64,000 bases of DNA from Maioricimonas rarisocia (GTDB lineage Bacteria > Planctomycetota > Planctomycetia > Planctomycetales > Planctomycetaceae): NCBI RefSeq assembly GCF_007747795.1, contig NZ_CP036275.1:2160001-2224000 (forward strand), given 5' to 3'. The position numbers were made by a program, and so were the translations under genes. A model generated the notes under the pieces. The model made no database searches, was not told the DNA's origin, and saw nothing but the letters and a program-made list of their open reading frames with translations. Below are positions 19,184-27,886 of the stretch, piece by piece (within the stretch, counting starts at the first letter, position 1; each line of letters opens with the position of its first letter).

Positions 19184-20587
19184 TCACCTTGCTGCGGCGT
19201 CATGCAGGCGGCCGATCTCATCCAGGTGTGCGAACGCTTCTTCGATTCGGGCGAGCAGGTCGGAACTCTTGCTCGTCTTCCGGATGCACATGTCGGCACC
19301 GGCGGCACGCCCCCGCTCGATGAACTCGTCCGTGTCTTCGCCCGAGTACAGAATGATCGGGACGGTCGTGAACTGTTCGTTATTCCGAAGCTGCTCGCAC
19401 ACTTCGTAGCCGCTGCCGTTCGGCATGTTCACATCGAGCACGACCAGATCGGGGCGATGTGCACGGGCCAGCCGCACCGCTTCTTCACCTGACCCGGCCT
19501 GCAGCACATCGTGCCCGGCCGCGGCCAGCTTGCGCGAGAACAACAGTCGGAGAGCCCGGTGGTCGTCGGCGAGCAGGATTGTGCGGTCGGTCGACTTCCT
19601 CTGAAAGGAGTCGACTGCTGCCGATCGCGTGATGACCACGACGGAGTCGTCTTTTCGGACCGGAGTGTCGGGAGTGGGGGTGGGAAGAAATGTGTCGTCG
19701 CTCCGCTGCAGGCCGGCGGCTCCCACGGCGGACATCTTCCGGAGAACCTCCGCCACCGTGAGCGTCTCGTCCGACGTATGCCGGTAGACATTCATCGAGA
19801 GGCCGAGGACCGAGGCGGCCGGTGCGGCTCCTTCGGCGAACGAGGAGGCTCCTGCCCGCTGCTTGATCAGTTCGGCGATCTGGTGTCCGCCCAGCTTCAT
19901 GGGAGAGACGACGATGTCGGCTCCGGCCCGCAGCATCCGGTCTTCCACGCTGGTCTCTTCGCCGCGGGCGATGATGAAGATCTTGGGATTCAGCTCGCGC
20001 GCTGCCAGCGAAATGACGAGATTGTCGGCGTCATCGGGAAGGACCGAGAGGAGCCCGACGGCACGGTCGATGCCGGCTTCGCGAAGGGAGGTGTCGGATG
20101 TGGGATTGCCACGGACGAACGGGTAGCCTTCGCGGTTGATGGCCTCGAGGACTGATTCGTCGTTGGAGATGATGACGAACATCAGATGCTGGTTGCGCAG
20201 CTCGCTGCAGATGGCGCTGCCGATCTCGCCGTAGCCGCAGACGATGTAGTGATTCTTCATTCGGCGGATCCTCCTCTGCATCTGCTTTCTGGTGAAGATG
20301 CCGACACCTTCGAGCTCACTCTGGATCACCAGTCTGGCGAATTGCGTTGCGAAGGCGACGACGGCACCGAACCCGCAGAAGACCAGGACAACCGTGAAGT
20401 AGCGGCCGGGAATCGAGAGTCTGTGCACTTCGTGGAACTGCGTGGGCGTGATGGCCGTCACGGCCATGTAGAAAGCGTCGGCCGGTGAGATTCCGTCTTC
20501 GATGATCAGATAGCCGCTGGTGCCGATCGTCAGGATCAGCCCCACGAAGACGAGAATCTGCAGAATGTACCGGGCTGACTCTTTCAT
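19184..20587 (-). CDS. Potassium-channel-like/RCK/response-regulator fusion protein
   Basis: A 467-residue protein with three recognisable units. Residues 7-29 and 62-88 are two membrane helices around a pore-like loop, as in 2TM potassium channels. Residues 113-245 are an RCK/TrkA-N domain (YIVCGYGEIG nucleotide motif), followed by a TrkA-C-like region to about 325. Residues 336-455 are a receiver domain with the acidic pair D341/D342, the phospho-acceptor D385 in LVVLDVNMP, S415 and K437. The loop that should hold the selectivity filter reads ITPTQFHEV where channels have TTVGFGEV, so both filter glycines are replaced. Ion conduction is therefore doubtful. An ATG 22 codons upstream is an alternative start. 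Confidence 0.88.
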   Translation of the reverse strand: MKESARYILQILVFVGLILTIGTSGYLIIEDGISPADAFYMAVTAITPTQFHEVHRLSIPGRYFTVVLVFCGFGAVVAFATQFARLVIQSELEGVGIFTRKQMQRRIRRMKNHYIVCGYGEIGSAICSELRNQHLMFVIISNDESVLEAINREGYPFVRGNPTSDTSLREAGIDRAVGLLSVLPDDADNLVISLAARELNPKIFIIARGEETSVEDRMLRAGADIVVSPMKLGGHQIAELIKQRAGASSFAEGAAPAASVLGLSMNVYRHTSDETLTVAEVLRKMSAVGAAGLQRSDDTFLPTPTPDTPVRKDDSVVVITRSAAVDSFQRKSTDRTILLADDHRALRLLFSRKLAAAGHDVLQAGSGEEAVRLARAHRPDLVVLDVNMPNGSGYEVCEQLRNNEQFTTVPIILYSGEDTDEFIERGRAAGADMCIRKTSKSSDLLARIEEAFAHLDEIGRLHDAAAR

Positions 20588-21292
20588 GTTGCCGGTCGGT
20601 CTGGATGTCCAGGTGTGCGTTCTGCGTTTGACGTGTCGACGCTCTGGTCGCATGGCCCGATCTGGTCAGGTGAAGTTCTCGTTGTGATGTACGGCGTGCG
20701 TCGTTGCGCGACGGCTGCCAGCCCTCTGACATCCTATCGTGGCTGACGACCTGAGACGACGCCCGCCGGCACGCTCACTTGAGGATCCGGGAACGTTCGG
20801 TCCAGCGGTGCGCGCCTGAAGTTCGAACCGGCGGCGATCCGCCACTGGCTCCTGAACGCGCGATGACTGCTGAGACGTCGGCGATCGTCAGGCGATGCCT
20901 GGGCTACCGGGCTGGGCTATGTGCTGCTCGTTGGGTGGCTGGCGGTCGTCGCGTGGCGACGCCCCCAGCACGCCCGCGTCGGATTCGCCCGGCATGCCCA
21001 CCCACCTTCGGCGTGAGGGCATGGCACAGTGCGAACGGTTCCGGGGGCTGCACTCGCTTCGCACGTTCCGCCCCCGGTCCTCCGCTCCCTCACGGTCGCG
21101 GCTCGTTTACGATCGCGGCTGTTGCCGGGATATCCGCCATGCCCACCCGCCTTCGGCGTGAGGGCATGGCACCCCCCGCGCAACAGAATTCGGATAGGAA
21201 ACTGGCCACAGAATGCTCACGTCAGGCGATGCCTCGGCTACCGGACGGTGTGACGGGTGCCAGCACCACGATTGTCGGATGAAACCGTCTGG
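20588..21292. repeat. Intergenic hairpin-repeat island 3
   Basis: No gene is supported. CGTCAGGCGATGCCTG-type hairpins occur at 20885-20909 and 21221-21243. The GCATGCCCAC...GTGAGGGCATGGC hairpin occurs at 20992-21027 and 21138-21173. The left 180 bp should contain the promoter of the channel-like gene, but no clear hexamers stand out. Confidence 0.8.
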
Positions 21293-21316
21293 GCCCACCG
21301 GTCGCAGCCGGTGGGC
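21293..21316 (-). terminator. Hairpin directly after the esterase stop codon
   Basis: A perfect 9-bp stem GCCCACCGG-TCGCAG-CCGGTGGGC begins next to the TAA stop of the minus-strand esterase gene. There is no long T run, so it may protect the 3' end rather than terminate by itself. Confidence 0.5.
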
Positions 21317-22249
21317 TTAAGTTTGGTCCTTCTGTTTCTGCGAAGCGAGAAACTCATCCACCTGTGGTTCGCCTTTGAGGTAGCCGAGCGACGCCAGAAA
21401 CCGGTCCGTCTGTTCCAGTGTTGTCCGGAAGGCCTCGTTGCCGCCGCGGCCGTAGTTGAAGAAGCCGTGCCCTGCCCCGTCCGTCAGTTTCAGTTCGCAG
21501 CGGTTACCTGCTTCCAGCATCTGCTCCCGAAAGTACCGTGCTCCGGCCAGGAGTCGATCTGCGGTGCCGAAGAACATGATCGTCGGTGGGACATCCGGGC
21601 CGACGTGGTGAGCGGGTGACAGGTCGACCGGGTCGGTTCCCACTCGTTTCCGCATGGATTGAGGATCATATTCTGGGAGTGGCTCCTGCCCGTCGAAGGG
21701 AGCAAGGGCCGCAGCCGGGTTGTACAGGACCAGTGCATCGGGCCGGGCACTGACGTCGGTCGATTCGCCAGGCTCGTCGAATTCTTCGAGTGTGCCGGTG
21801 CAGGCCGCGACGTGGCCTCCTGCGGAGCCTCCCCCGGCGGCAATTCGCTGTGGATCGATGCCGAGTTCGTCGGCGTGTGTACGGAGCCATCGGACGGCGC
21901 TTTTCCCGTCCTGCACGCAGTGCTTTGCCTGCGTCTTATGGCGGGACGAGACGCGGTACTCGGCGGTCGCGGCCACCATGCCGCGGGATGCCAGATAGCG
22001 ACAGTGCTGTTCGAACTGTTCCGGTGTGCCGGCGCGCCACCCGCCTCCAAAGAAGAAGACGATCGCCGGTCGGGGCATGTCGGCCTTCTGCTCCGGGGAA
22101 AAGATGTGCATCTTCAGTTCGACATCGCCGACGGTCTTGTAGACGACGGTCCGTGCGCCGTCGAAGCTGTCGGGCAGGTCCTGAGCTGCGCAGAGAGACG
22201 GTTGGACGATGATCGCGATGAGACAGCACAAGAGGGGCAGCGGGCGCAT
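21317..22249 (-). CDS. Secreted alpha/beta-hydrolase, BD-FAE/HSL-like esterase
   Basis: A 310-residue protein with a signal peptide of about 22 residues (LIAIIVQPSLCAAQ). The oxyanion-hole segment is VFFFGGGW. The nucleophile elbow is GGGSAGGH with the catalytic Ser. MFFGTADRLL carries the acid, and DGAGHGFF the histidine. This is the arrangement of feruloyl/acetyl-xylan-type and hormone-sensitive-lipase-type esterases widely found in planctomycetes. A role in removing acyl groups from plant or algal polysaccharides is plausible but not shown. GGAG lies 10 bases before the ATG. Confidence 0.85.
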   Translation of the reverse strand: MRPLPLLCCLIAIIVQPSLCAAQDLPDSFDGARTVVYKTVGDVELKMHIFSPEQKADMPRPAIVFFFGGGWRAGTPEQFEQHCRYLASRGMVAATAEYRVSSRHKTQAKHCVQDGKSAVRWLRTHADELGIDPQRIAAGGGSAGGHVAACTGTLEEFDEPGESTDVSARPDALVLYNPAAALAPFDGQEPLPEYDPQSMRKRVGTDPVDLSPAHHVGPDVPPTIMFFGTADRLLAGARYFREQMLEAGNRCELKLTDGAGHGFFNYGRGGNEAFRTTLEQTDRFLASLGYLKGEPQVDEFLASQKQKDQT

Positions 22250-22624
22250 GGTCTGGAACTCCGAAGGAGATGGGGACGCGAACCGGCTCGCGGGCCGATG
22301 GGGATACTGTAGCAAGGGAGAGGGGCCAGGGGAGCGTTCGGACGACCTGATGCGGCCTCTTGCGTCTTGGCCGCGCCGGTCTGAAGACCGGCGTCACCCG
22401 TGGGACAGAGAGGCGTTCCAGAAGAACGGAGGCCGCACGACCTACACGGGGTGGGCAAGTTGCCAGCGGCCCCCGGCGTGGACTCGGCAAAGCATGCCCA
22501 CCCGCCTTCGGCGTGAGGGCATGGCACGCACTAAACCGTTCGGCGAGGCCGGACATGTACGGGGACGAGCCCACGGAGCACGGTCCGAGGGCTTACCTGG
22601 GGGCGGAGAGTTCCAACCTGGCGC
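22250..22624. repeat. Intergenic hairpin-repeat stretch
   Basis: Contains the palindrome CCGGTCTGAAGACCGG (22377-22392), the family into which the first IS element inserted elsewhere, and a GCATGCCCAC...GTGAGGGCATGGC hairpin at 22492-22527. No gene is supported. Confidence 0.75.
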
Positions 22625-23593
22625 TTACGGCACGTCCTTTTCGTCCTCAATCTCGCCCACGAGTTCTTCGAGGACATCTTCCAGCGTCACCAGTCCGAGC
22701 AGGCGGCCGCTGTCGTGGACGGTCGCCAGGTGCACCTTGCGGCGGCGAAACATGGCCAGCAGCGCGTCGGACCGCATATCGGGAGGGACACGCGGGACCG
22801 GCTGGATCAGTTTTTTCACCGGAGCGTCGGGGGAACCGTCGGCGAGCCGGGCCAGAATCTGTCGGCTGAGGACCATCCCCTGGATGTCGTCAGACTCCTC
22901 GCCGAGAACGGGATACCGCGAGAACTCGTGAGCAAAGACGGTTTGGGCCGCCTCGCGGATCGTGGCGTTCGCCGGGATCGTTACCACGTTTTCGCGACGC
23001 GTCATGATGTCGGCGGCGGTGCGGTCGTTGAGCAGAAACGCCTGATGGATGAGCTGGCTTTCATCCGGCTCGATCCGCCCCGACTGCAGGCCCAGCTTGA
23101 CCAGCGATCGAATCTGTGTTTCCGTCCCGATATGCCGTTCTCCCCGCTGCAGCAGCACCACCATTCGTTCGAGCAGGATGACGATCGGGAACAGTCCCCA
23201 CCAGAGGCCGACGATGACGGGAGCGGCATAGCGTGAGATCGTCGGGGCGTAATGGGCTCCGAGCGACTTGGGGATGATCTCGGAGAAGATGATCGTGCCC
23301 AGCGTGAGGACGGCGGTGATGACGCCGATGACTGTGTTGCCGTAGATCTCGACAGCTTTCTGCCCCACCAGGATCGGGCCCAGCACGTTGATCGTGTTGG
23401 TGACGATCACGATGACGACGACCGCCCGCGTCATCTGTTTCTTGACGGCCTGCAGCCAGACAGCACCGGACTTCTTCTGCAGAACCATTTCCTCGGTTTC
23501 GGCCCGGGTGACGCTGAGAACTGCCGCGTCGACCAGGGCGAGCAGCCCCGAGAGAAGCAGGAACATGAGTACGTAAAACGACAACAGCAGCAC
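22625..23593 (-). CDS. CNNM/DUF21 membrane protein with CBS pair
   Basis: A 322-residue protein of the CNNM (CorC/hemolysin-like) family, implicated in magnesium or other divalent cation transport. Residues 1-175 are the DUF21 membrane part with four hydrophobic helices and the conserved FSEIIPKSLGAHYA motif. Residues 190-315 hold two CBS domains (ADIMTRRENVVTI; SRYPVLGE; LGLVTLEDVLEELVGEI). The C-terminal CorC_HlyC domain found in many relatives is absent; the protein stops right after the second CBS domain. The start is GTG, with GGAG six bases upstream. Confidence 0.88.
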   Translation of the reverse strand: MLLLSFYVLMFLLLSGLLALVDAAVLSVTRAETEEMVLQKKSGAVWLQAVKKQMTRAVVVIVIVTNTINVLGPILVGQKAVEIYGNTVIGVITAVLTLGTIIFSEIIPKSLGAHYAPTISRYAAPVIVGLWWGLFPIVILLERMVVLLQRGERHIGTETQIRSLVKLGLQSGRIEPDESQLIHQAFLLNDRTAADIMTRRENVVTIPANATIREAAQTVFAHEFSRYPVLGEESDDIQGMVLSRQILARLADGSPDAPVKKLIQPVPRVPPDMRSDALLAMFRRRKVHLATVHDSGRLLGLVTLEDVLEELVGEIEDEKDVP

Positions 23594-23675
23594 AGCAGGC
23601 TCCCCGGCCAGAGTCAGCAGAACAGGGAGACACTCTATCCGGTGGCGGGGACGAACGGCAGCGTCGCGGTGATGC

Positions 23676-23700
23676 GGTCCGGGAGAATCACTCCCGGACC
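23676..23700 (-). terminator. Perfect 10-bp hairpin between the DinB and CNNM genes
   Basis: GGTCCGGGAG-AATCA-CTCCCGGACC forms an uninterrupted 10-bp stem 20 bp past the DinB stop codon. No T run follows. It probably acts as a transcript-end or processing hairpin. Confidence 0.5.
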
Positions 23701-23719
23701 GTCGTCACCTGCTGGATTC

Positions 23720-24220
23720 TTACTCGCGGCCGACGAGGGGGGGCTGACCGAGCATTCGGTGAATGACCGTCAGCTGACCACTGTGGAGCGACTCATGCCA
23801 GGCGCACATGTGAAACACCGATCCCCAGTCGAACATGAACGGCGGCGCTCCATCCGGCGTGGGGCGGGTGAAGTCTTCTTCGGTGCACTCGTCAAGGATG
23901 CCATAGAGCGTTCGGCGACGTTCCTTCATGAATTCGACGAGTTGTGCCGGATCAGGGTAGTCCTGCAGGCTGTCGCGCACGACGGAGCCTCGTCCGAACA
24001 TCTCGGAATAGTCGTCCCGCTGGACTTTCTTCTCGGGGACCATGAATCCAATGAATGCGTTATCGGCGGAGCCCAGGTGACCGGCGATCCAGAGGGCGTG
24101 ATTCGATCCCGGCACCGGCCGGCGAACCCAGTCCTCCGGGGTGGCGATTTCATTGAGCATTCCCATCGTCAGGCCACGTGCCTGCAGCAGGGCCCGCTTC
24201 AGTCGTTCCTTGTATGTCAT
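23720..24220 (-). CDS. DinB-family four-helix protein
   Basis: A 166-residue DinB/YfiT-like protein. Three metal-type histidines are visible: GSNHALWIAGHLGSADN early in the second helix and CAWHESLHSGQL near the end (the HxxxH pair). Members are metal-binding four-helix bundles, some being thiol-dependent S-transferases; the substrate is unknown. The ATG at 24220 has AAAGGA five bases upstream, so the longer open frame is not used. An Rrf2-type regulator gene lies 81 bp upstream on the same strand and may control it. Confidence 0.85.
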   Translation of the reverse strand: MTYKERLKRALLQARGLTMGMLNEIATPEDWVRRPVPGSNHALWIAGHLGSADNAFIGFMVPEKKVQRDDYSEMFGRGSVVRDSLQDYPDPAQLVEFMKERRRTLYGILDECTEEDFTRPTPDGAPPFMFDWGSVFHMCAWHESLHSGQLTVIHRMLGQPPLVGRE

Positions 24221-24301
24221 TGCTGTCCTTTCGGAGTCGGGGGGCATGTTTGAGACAGAACGGTGCATGTGACGGTAACAGTTCCAAGCCTGACGAAACG
24301 C

Positions 24302-24733
24302 TCAGTTTCCGGTGCGGCGCCACGCACGGGCCGCCGGCTTGCTGATCTCGGAGAGACGGGTTCGCGCGAGGGTGGATTTCATCTGCTCTTCGGCCTGCAG
24401 CATCAGCGGTGACATGGTTTTCTGGACGACCTGTGCGAACGGACAGAGTGGTTGCGGCGTATGCAATCGAAAGACGTCCGCGTCTTCCACGGCATCGTAG
24501 ATGTCGCGGAGCGTCGTGCTGTCCGGGTCGACCAGCAGGCGGGCTCCACCCCGAACGCCCGGCTGGGTCTCGATGAAACCGGCCTCCTGCAGCAGCGCCA
24601 GCAGTCGCCGGACGACGACCGCATGTGTGTTCAGGCTTTTCGCGAGGATCGTCGAACTGACGTAACCGTCTGGCTTGCTCGCCAGGATGGCAAGAATGTG
24701 GACGGCGGCCGGAAATCGGGTACTGCGTGGCAT
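24302..24733 (-). CDS. Rrf2-family transcriptional regulator
   Basis: A 143-residue winged-helix regulator. The N-terminal FPAAVHILAIL, the helix-turn-helix YVSSTILAKSLNTHAVVVRRLL and the wing GVRGGARLLVD match the Rrf2 family. Only one cysteine (PLCPFA) is seen in the effector region, so an iron-sulfur cluster of the IscR type is unlikely; it resembles the YwnA/HypR-type redox or thiol-stress branch. The DinB gene follows in the same direction. Confidence 0.88.
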   Translation of the reverse strand: MPRSTRFPAAVHILAILASKPDGYVSSTILAKSLNTHAVVVRRLLALLQEAGFIETQPGVRGGARLLVDPDSTTLRDIYDAVEDADVFRLHTPQPLCPFAQVVQKTMSPLMLQAEEQMKSTLARTRLSEISKPAARAWRRTGN

Positions 24734-24827
24734 GCGGGAACTGTAACTGGTCCTGGTGCAGTTCTCAATACGTTCTGTCGTAGTGCCCGTGTTGGATTGC
24801 TGTGTGAAAAGAGCAAGGCGGAAGCGG

Positions 24828-25319
24828 TCACGTGCCGGCAGCGTTCAGAATCTTCAGCCGCTCCTGCTGATAGTTCGCGAGGCTGCGCTGGTACACCTGG
24901 CCGATCTGCCGCTGACGGTTCAGAACGAAGATGATCGATGCCGTCAGCATGGCTGAGGCAATCGCGGCGGTCAGCAGATTCATTGCGAGAAACGTGCCCG
25001 ACGGAATGGCGCCGATCACGCCGGTGCCCCATGCTCCGTAGAGGCAATGCTCAGGGTCGGGGACGAAGTACTGTCCTTCGGAATCACGTGGCAGGTACGT
25101 CCGCCGGTACGCCTGCCATTCCCGGTCGAGCTGATCGAGTTCACGGACGACCGCGTCATCCTGCGGGGCCGAGCGAGCCGGACCTGCGTCATGTTCCACG
25201 ACGTTTCCGTGGGAGAGCAGCAGCTGGCTCCCGCAGTAGTCGCACCGGGCCCGCTGCACGCGTGCGGGCAGGTCGAGCGGGGCCGCACAGTGCGGACAGG
25301 TCAAGGCCGTCATTCGCAT
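24828..25319 (-). CDS. Zinc-ribbon membrane protein, hypothetical
   Basis: A 163-residue protein. Residues 3-40 form a zinc ribbon (CPHCAAPLDLP and CDYCGSQLLL). A charged linker follows. Residues 107-135 give one or two membrane helices (FLAMNLLTAAIASAML and IIFVLN), and the tail is a short coiled helix. Start is uncertain: ATG at 25319 or 25313, or GTG at 25331. No function is known. Such small ribbon proteins are frequent in planctomycetes. Confidence 0.65.
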   Translation of the reverse strand: MRMTALTCPHCAAPLDLPARVQRARCDYCGSQLLLSHGNVVEHDAGPARSAPQDDAVVRELDQLDREWQAYRRTYLPRDSEGQYFVPDPEHCLYGAWGTGVIGAIPSGTFLAMNLLTAAIASAMLTASIIFVLNRQRQIGQVYQRSLANYQQERLKILNAAGT

Positions 25320-25528
25320 GGCAGGGTTCACCGAATCGGTAGGGGCAGGAGCGAGTCAACGGGCTTTCGACCGCTGCCGTCAACCCTCTCCGTACATCCA
25401 AATACGAATCACGCTGGTTGCCGGATCAACGACTTCGCGGTCGTTGACAGTTTCGTGGAGCAGATGGAGGATGGCTTCAGCGCCGTATGCGGGCCGTGGA
25501 CGCGATGACCTGCAGTGGAGATTGAAGT

Positions 25529-26920
25529 ATGCATCGGCGGTGGTTTGTGCTGGGAGTGGTGACGCTCGGGATGTCCCTTCTGGCAGTCGGGAAAGCTGCC
25601 GACGCTGGTTGGCAGGCAGGCGGTGCACGCCTCAACATTACGCCCGGGCAGTCGATGTGGATGTCCGGGTACGGCGGCCGGGATCATCCTTCCGAGGGCA
25701 AGCTGACGGAATTGTGGGCGAAGGTTCTCGTCCTGCAGGATGATGCCGGCACGCGACTCGCTGTCGTTACGCTCGACCTGGTCGGCTTGGATCGAGCGAC
25801 GGAACAGGCGATCCGCAGTCAGGTGGCTGAGCAGTACGGGATTCCTGTCGCGAATACCGCCCTGTTCAGTTCGCACACGCACACCGGGCCGGTCGTCGGA
25901 ACGAACCTGAAGGCGATGTACGCCATTTCCGACGAGCAGTGGCAGCTCGTGGACGAGTACACCAGCAACCTGATCCGTGATGTGGTCGCCAAAGTTGGCG
26001 AAGCGATCGACGACCTGGAGCCGGCCGAGATTTCGTGGGGCAACGGCACTGCGACGTTTGCTGTCAACCGCCGGAACAACCGTGCGGCCGACGTGCCGAA
26101 GCTTCGTGAGATGGGACAGCTTCGAGGTCCGGTCGATCACGATGTTCCTGTGCTTGCTGTTCGGACCGAAGAGAAGCTGAAGGCGGTTCTGTTTGGCTAT
26201 GCATGCCATGCGACCGTGCTCAGTTTCTACCAGTGGTCCGGCGACTATCCCGGCTTCGCCCAGATCGCGGTCGAGGAGGCCCACCCCGGGTGTCTGGCGA
26301 TGTTCTGGGCCGGCTGTGGTGCTGATCAGAATCCCCTGCCCCGTCGAACAGTCGAACTGGCCACGGAATATGGCAAGCGGCTCGGGCAGGCGGTCAGCAG
26401 GGTGCTCGAGGGGGACATGCAGCCAATCGGCGGTGAGATCGCGGCAGTCAGCGAAGAAGTCCCGCTTGAGTTTGCCGAGCTTCCCTCACGCGAACAGCTT
26501 CTCGAAACGACAAAGTCTTCCAACCGTTTTGAGGCGGGACGGGCGCGGTGGCTGCTGGGTCAGTGGGAGGCGAACGATGGCCTCAGCGGCGCGTACCCCT
26601 ATCCCGTGCAGTCGTGGAAACTGGGCGACGGTCCACTGTGGGTGATTCTCGGCGGCGAAGTCGTGGTCGATTATTCGCTGCGGTTCAAGAACGAACTGGG
26701 AGCCGACACGACCTGGGTCGCCGGTTATGCCAACGACGTCATGGCTTACATCCCCTCGCTGCGCGTGCTCCGCGAAGGGGGATACGAAGGCGCAACTTCG
26801 ATGATCTATTACGGACAGCCGTCCGTGTGGGCCGAAGGAATCGAGTCCCGAATCGCCTCCGAAGTGCAGCGGCAGGCGGACATCGTCCGCAAGGCAAGTA
26901 CAAAACCCCAGGCCCCCTGA
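25529..26920 (+). CDS. Secreted neutral/alkaline non-lysosomal ceramidase-family protein
   Basis: A 463-residue protein with a signal peptide (LVVTLGMSLLAVGKA-like region, residues 6-24). The zinc amidase fold shows ARLNITPGQSMWMSGYGGR at the N-terminus, the metal ligands in FSSHTHTGP and GYACHATVL, and GCGADQNP, the catalytic-loop signature of the neutral ceramidase N-terminal domain. The family hydrolyses ceramide to sphingosine and fatty acid. Planctomycete members are numerous and may act on other lipid amides. The usual C-terminal immunoglobulin-like domain of true ceramidases is missing. Exported, acting outside the cytoplasm. Confidence 0.9.
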   Translation: MHRRWFVLGVVTLGMSLLAVGKAADAGWQAGGARLNITPGQSMWMSGYGGRDHPSEGKLTELWAKVLVLQDDAGTRLAVVTLDLVGLDRATEQAIRSQVAEQYGIPVANTALFSSHTHTGPVVGTNLKAMYAISDEQWQLVDEYTSNLIRDVVAKVGEAIDDLEPAEISWGNGTATFAVNRRNNRAADVPKLREMGQLRGPVDHDVPVLAVRTEEKLKAVLFGYACHATVLSFYQWSGDYPGFAQIAVEEAHPGCLAMFWAGCGADQNPLPRRTVELATEYGKRLGQAVSRVLEGDMQPIGGEIAAVSEEVPLEFAELPSREQLLETTKSSNRFEAGRARWLLGQWEANDGLSGAYPYPVQSWKLGDGPLWVILGGEVVVDYSLRFKNELGADTTWVAGYANDVMAYIPSLRVLREGGYEGATSMIYYGQPSVWAEGIESRIASEVQRQADIVRKASTKPQAP

Positions 26921-26942
26921 GTGTCCCCCCAGTGGGGAACAC
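26921..26942. terminator. Shared hairpin between convergent genes
   Basis: GTGT-C-CCCC-CAGT-GGGG-A-ACAC starts next to the ceramidase stop codon and lies 34 bp past the stop of the minus-strand gene at 26977. It could end both transcripts; the T run is weak. Confidence 0.5.
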
Positions 26943-26976
26943 GGGGCTGTTGGGGTGCACGATGCCGCTGGGCAGG

Positions 26977-27360
26977 TTACTTCGTCGTGGAGGCGTCCTG
27001 CTGTTGCAGTCGCTGGAACGTTTCGAGGAGTTGCTCGAGTTCGTGAATGCAGCCTCGCATGGAGACAACGGCTTGCGCGAAGTTCGTGTGCGTGGAGGCC
27101 TGGAGGGCGTCGACGGCGAACTGTTCGGTGGCCGAGCGAAGTTTGCTGATCTTCTTGGTCAGCATGCGGAAGTACGCCGCCGGATCGTCCACCCGTGTTT
27201 CGAGAGCACGTGCCGTGTCAAAGACGGATCGCACGATCGACATCAGTTCGGGAAAGTCTTCGACTTCTTCGGAGTGCTTGACGAACGTGCGAACCATCCA
27301 GGCGTGCGCCATGACGACCTGGCTGCGATCGACGAGTTCACGGAGGGAAAGCTGTGTCAT
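26977..27360 (-). CDS. All-helical hypothetical protein
   Basis: A 127-residue protein predicted to be entirely alpha-helical (LSLRELVDRSQVVMAHAW, LEQLLETFQRLQQQD). It has one cysteine and no signal peptide or membrane segment. No family is recognised. The ATG at 27360 is the natural start, although the ribosome binding site is weak and 37 further codons are open upstream. It is the last gene before the GC-skew change and is divergent from nrdJ. Confidence 0.6.
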   Translation of the reverse strand: MTQLSLRELVDRSQVVMAHAWMVRTFVKHSEEVEDFPELMSIVRSVFDTARALETRVDDPAAYFRMLTKKISKLRSATEQFAVDALQASTHTNFAQAVVSMRGCIHELEQLLETFQRLQQQDASTTK

Positions 27361-27886
27361 GGTCTGGTCAGAGTCTGCAGGCGGTTGTGGACGAAGGTCG
27401 TTCGAGGAAGTTGTGGTTGTGAGTCTGACGGCGGCACAAGCGTTCGCGGCAACTCTCAACACGTTCTTCACGCAGTGTTCAGCGGTGCGAGTGAAGTTCG
27501 AAAATCTTCACTGGACGTTAACCGGTTGGCAAACGCCAGTTTCCGCCGAAGGCACTCCCTTGGTATCCAAATTCGGTGCAGTCGGATATTGACAGGCTGA
27601 CCCCCGTCCATATAGTGCGTGATCAACGGCAGTCACAAGATGTTGGGCACTGGTGAGTGTGCCGCACGACAAGTTGTGCGGTACATTTGTTCAAATTCTG
27701 CAAATCCGATCAGGCTGCAAGGCCCGGCAGCCGACATTTCTTCTGTACGCGTGTTCACATCCGTGTTTGTGTGGGACGGTTCGTGAGTGCGCTGATTGAC
27801 CCTGACATCTCTGCGTGGGCTGCTGCGCGTGTCCCGTCGCGCCGGCGACGGTAACAGTTATGGATTCTCCTCGGAAGGGGTGCACG
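27361..27886. other. Promoter and leader region of nrdJ; site of GC-skew reversal
   Basis: These 526 bp hold the nrdJ promoter (27589-27616) and a leader hairpin GTGCCGCAC-GACAA-GTTGTGCGGTAC at 27659-27684. Base counts of sampled lines show G excess on the top strand up to about 27.9 kb and C excess after it. I looked for a XerCD dif-like 28-mer and for a cobalamin riboswitch and found neither. Confidence 0.6.
27589..27616 (+). promoter_or_regulatory. Sigma70-type promoter of nrdJ with possible NrdR half-site
   Basis: TTGACA at 27589-27594 and TATAGT at 27611-27616 are separated by 16 bases, the best promoter match in the window. The -10 region overlaps CCATATAGTGCG, whose complement contains CACTATAT, the core of the NrdR box that represses ribonucleotide reductase genes in many bacteria. 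Only one such half is evident, so NrdR control is an inference. Confidence 0.65.

Noticed and set aside
27595-27886. Cobalamin riboswitch before nrdJ
   Set aside because: I could not find the B12-box or the GCCACTG-type core; only a simple hairpin is present.
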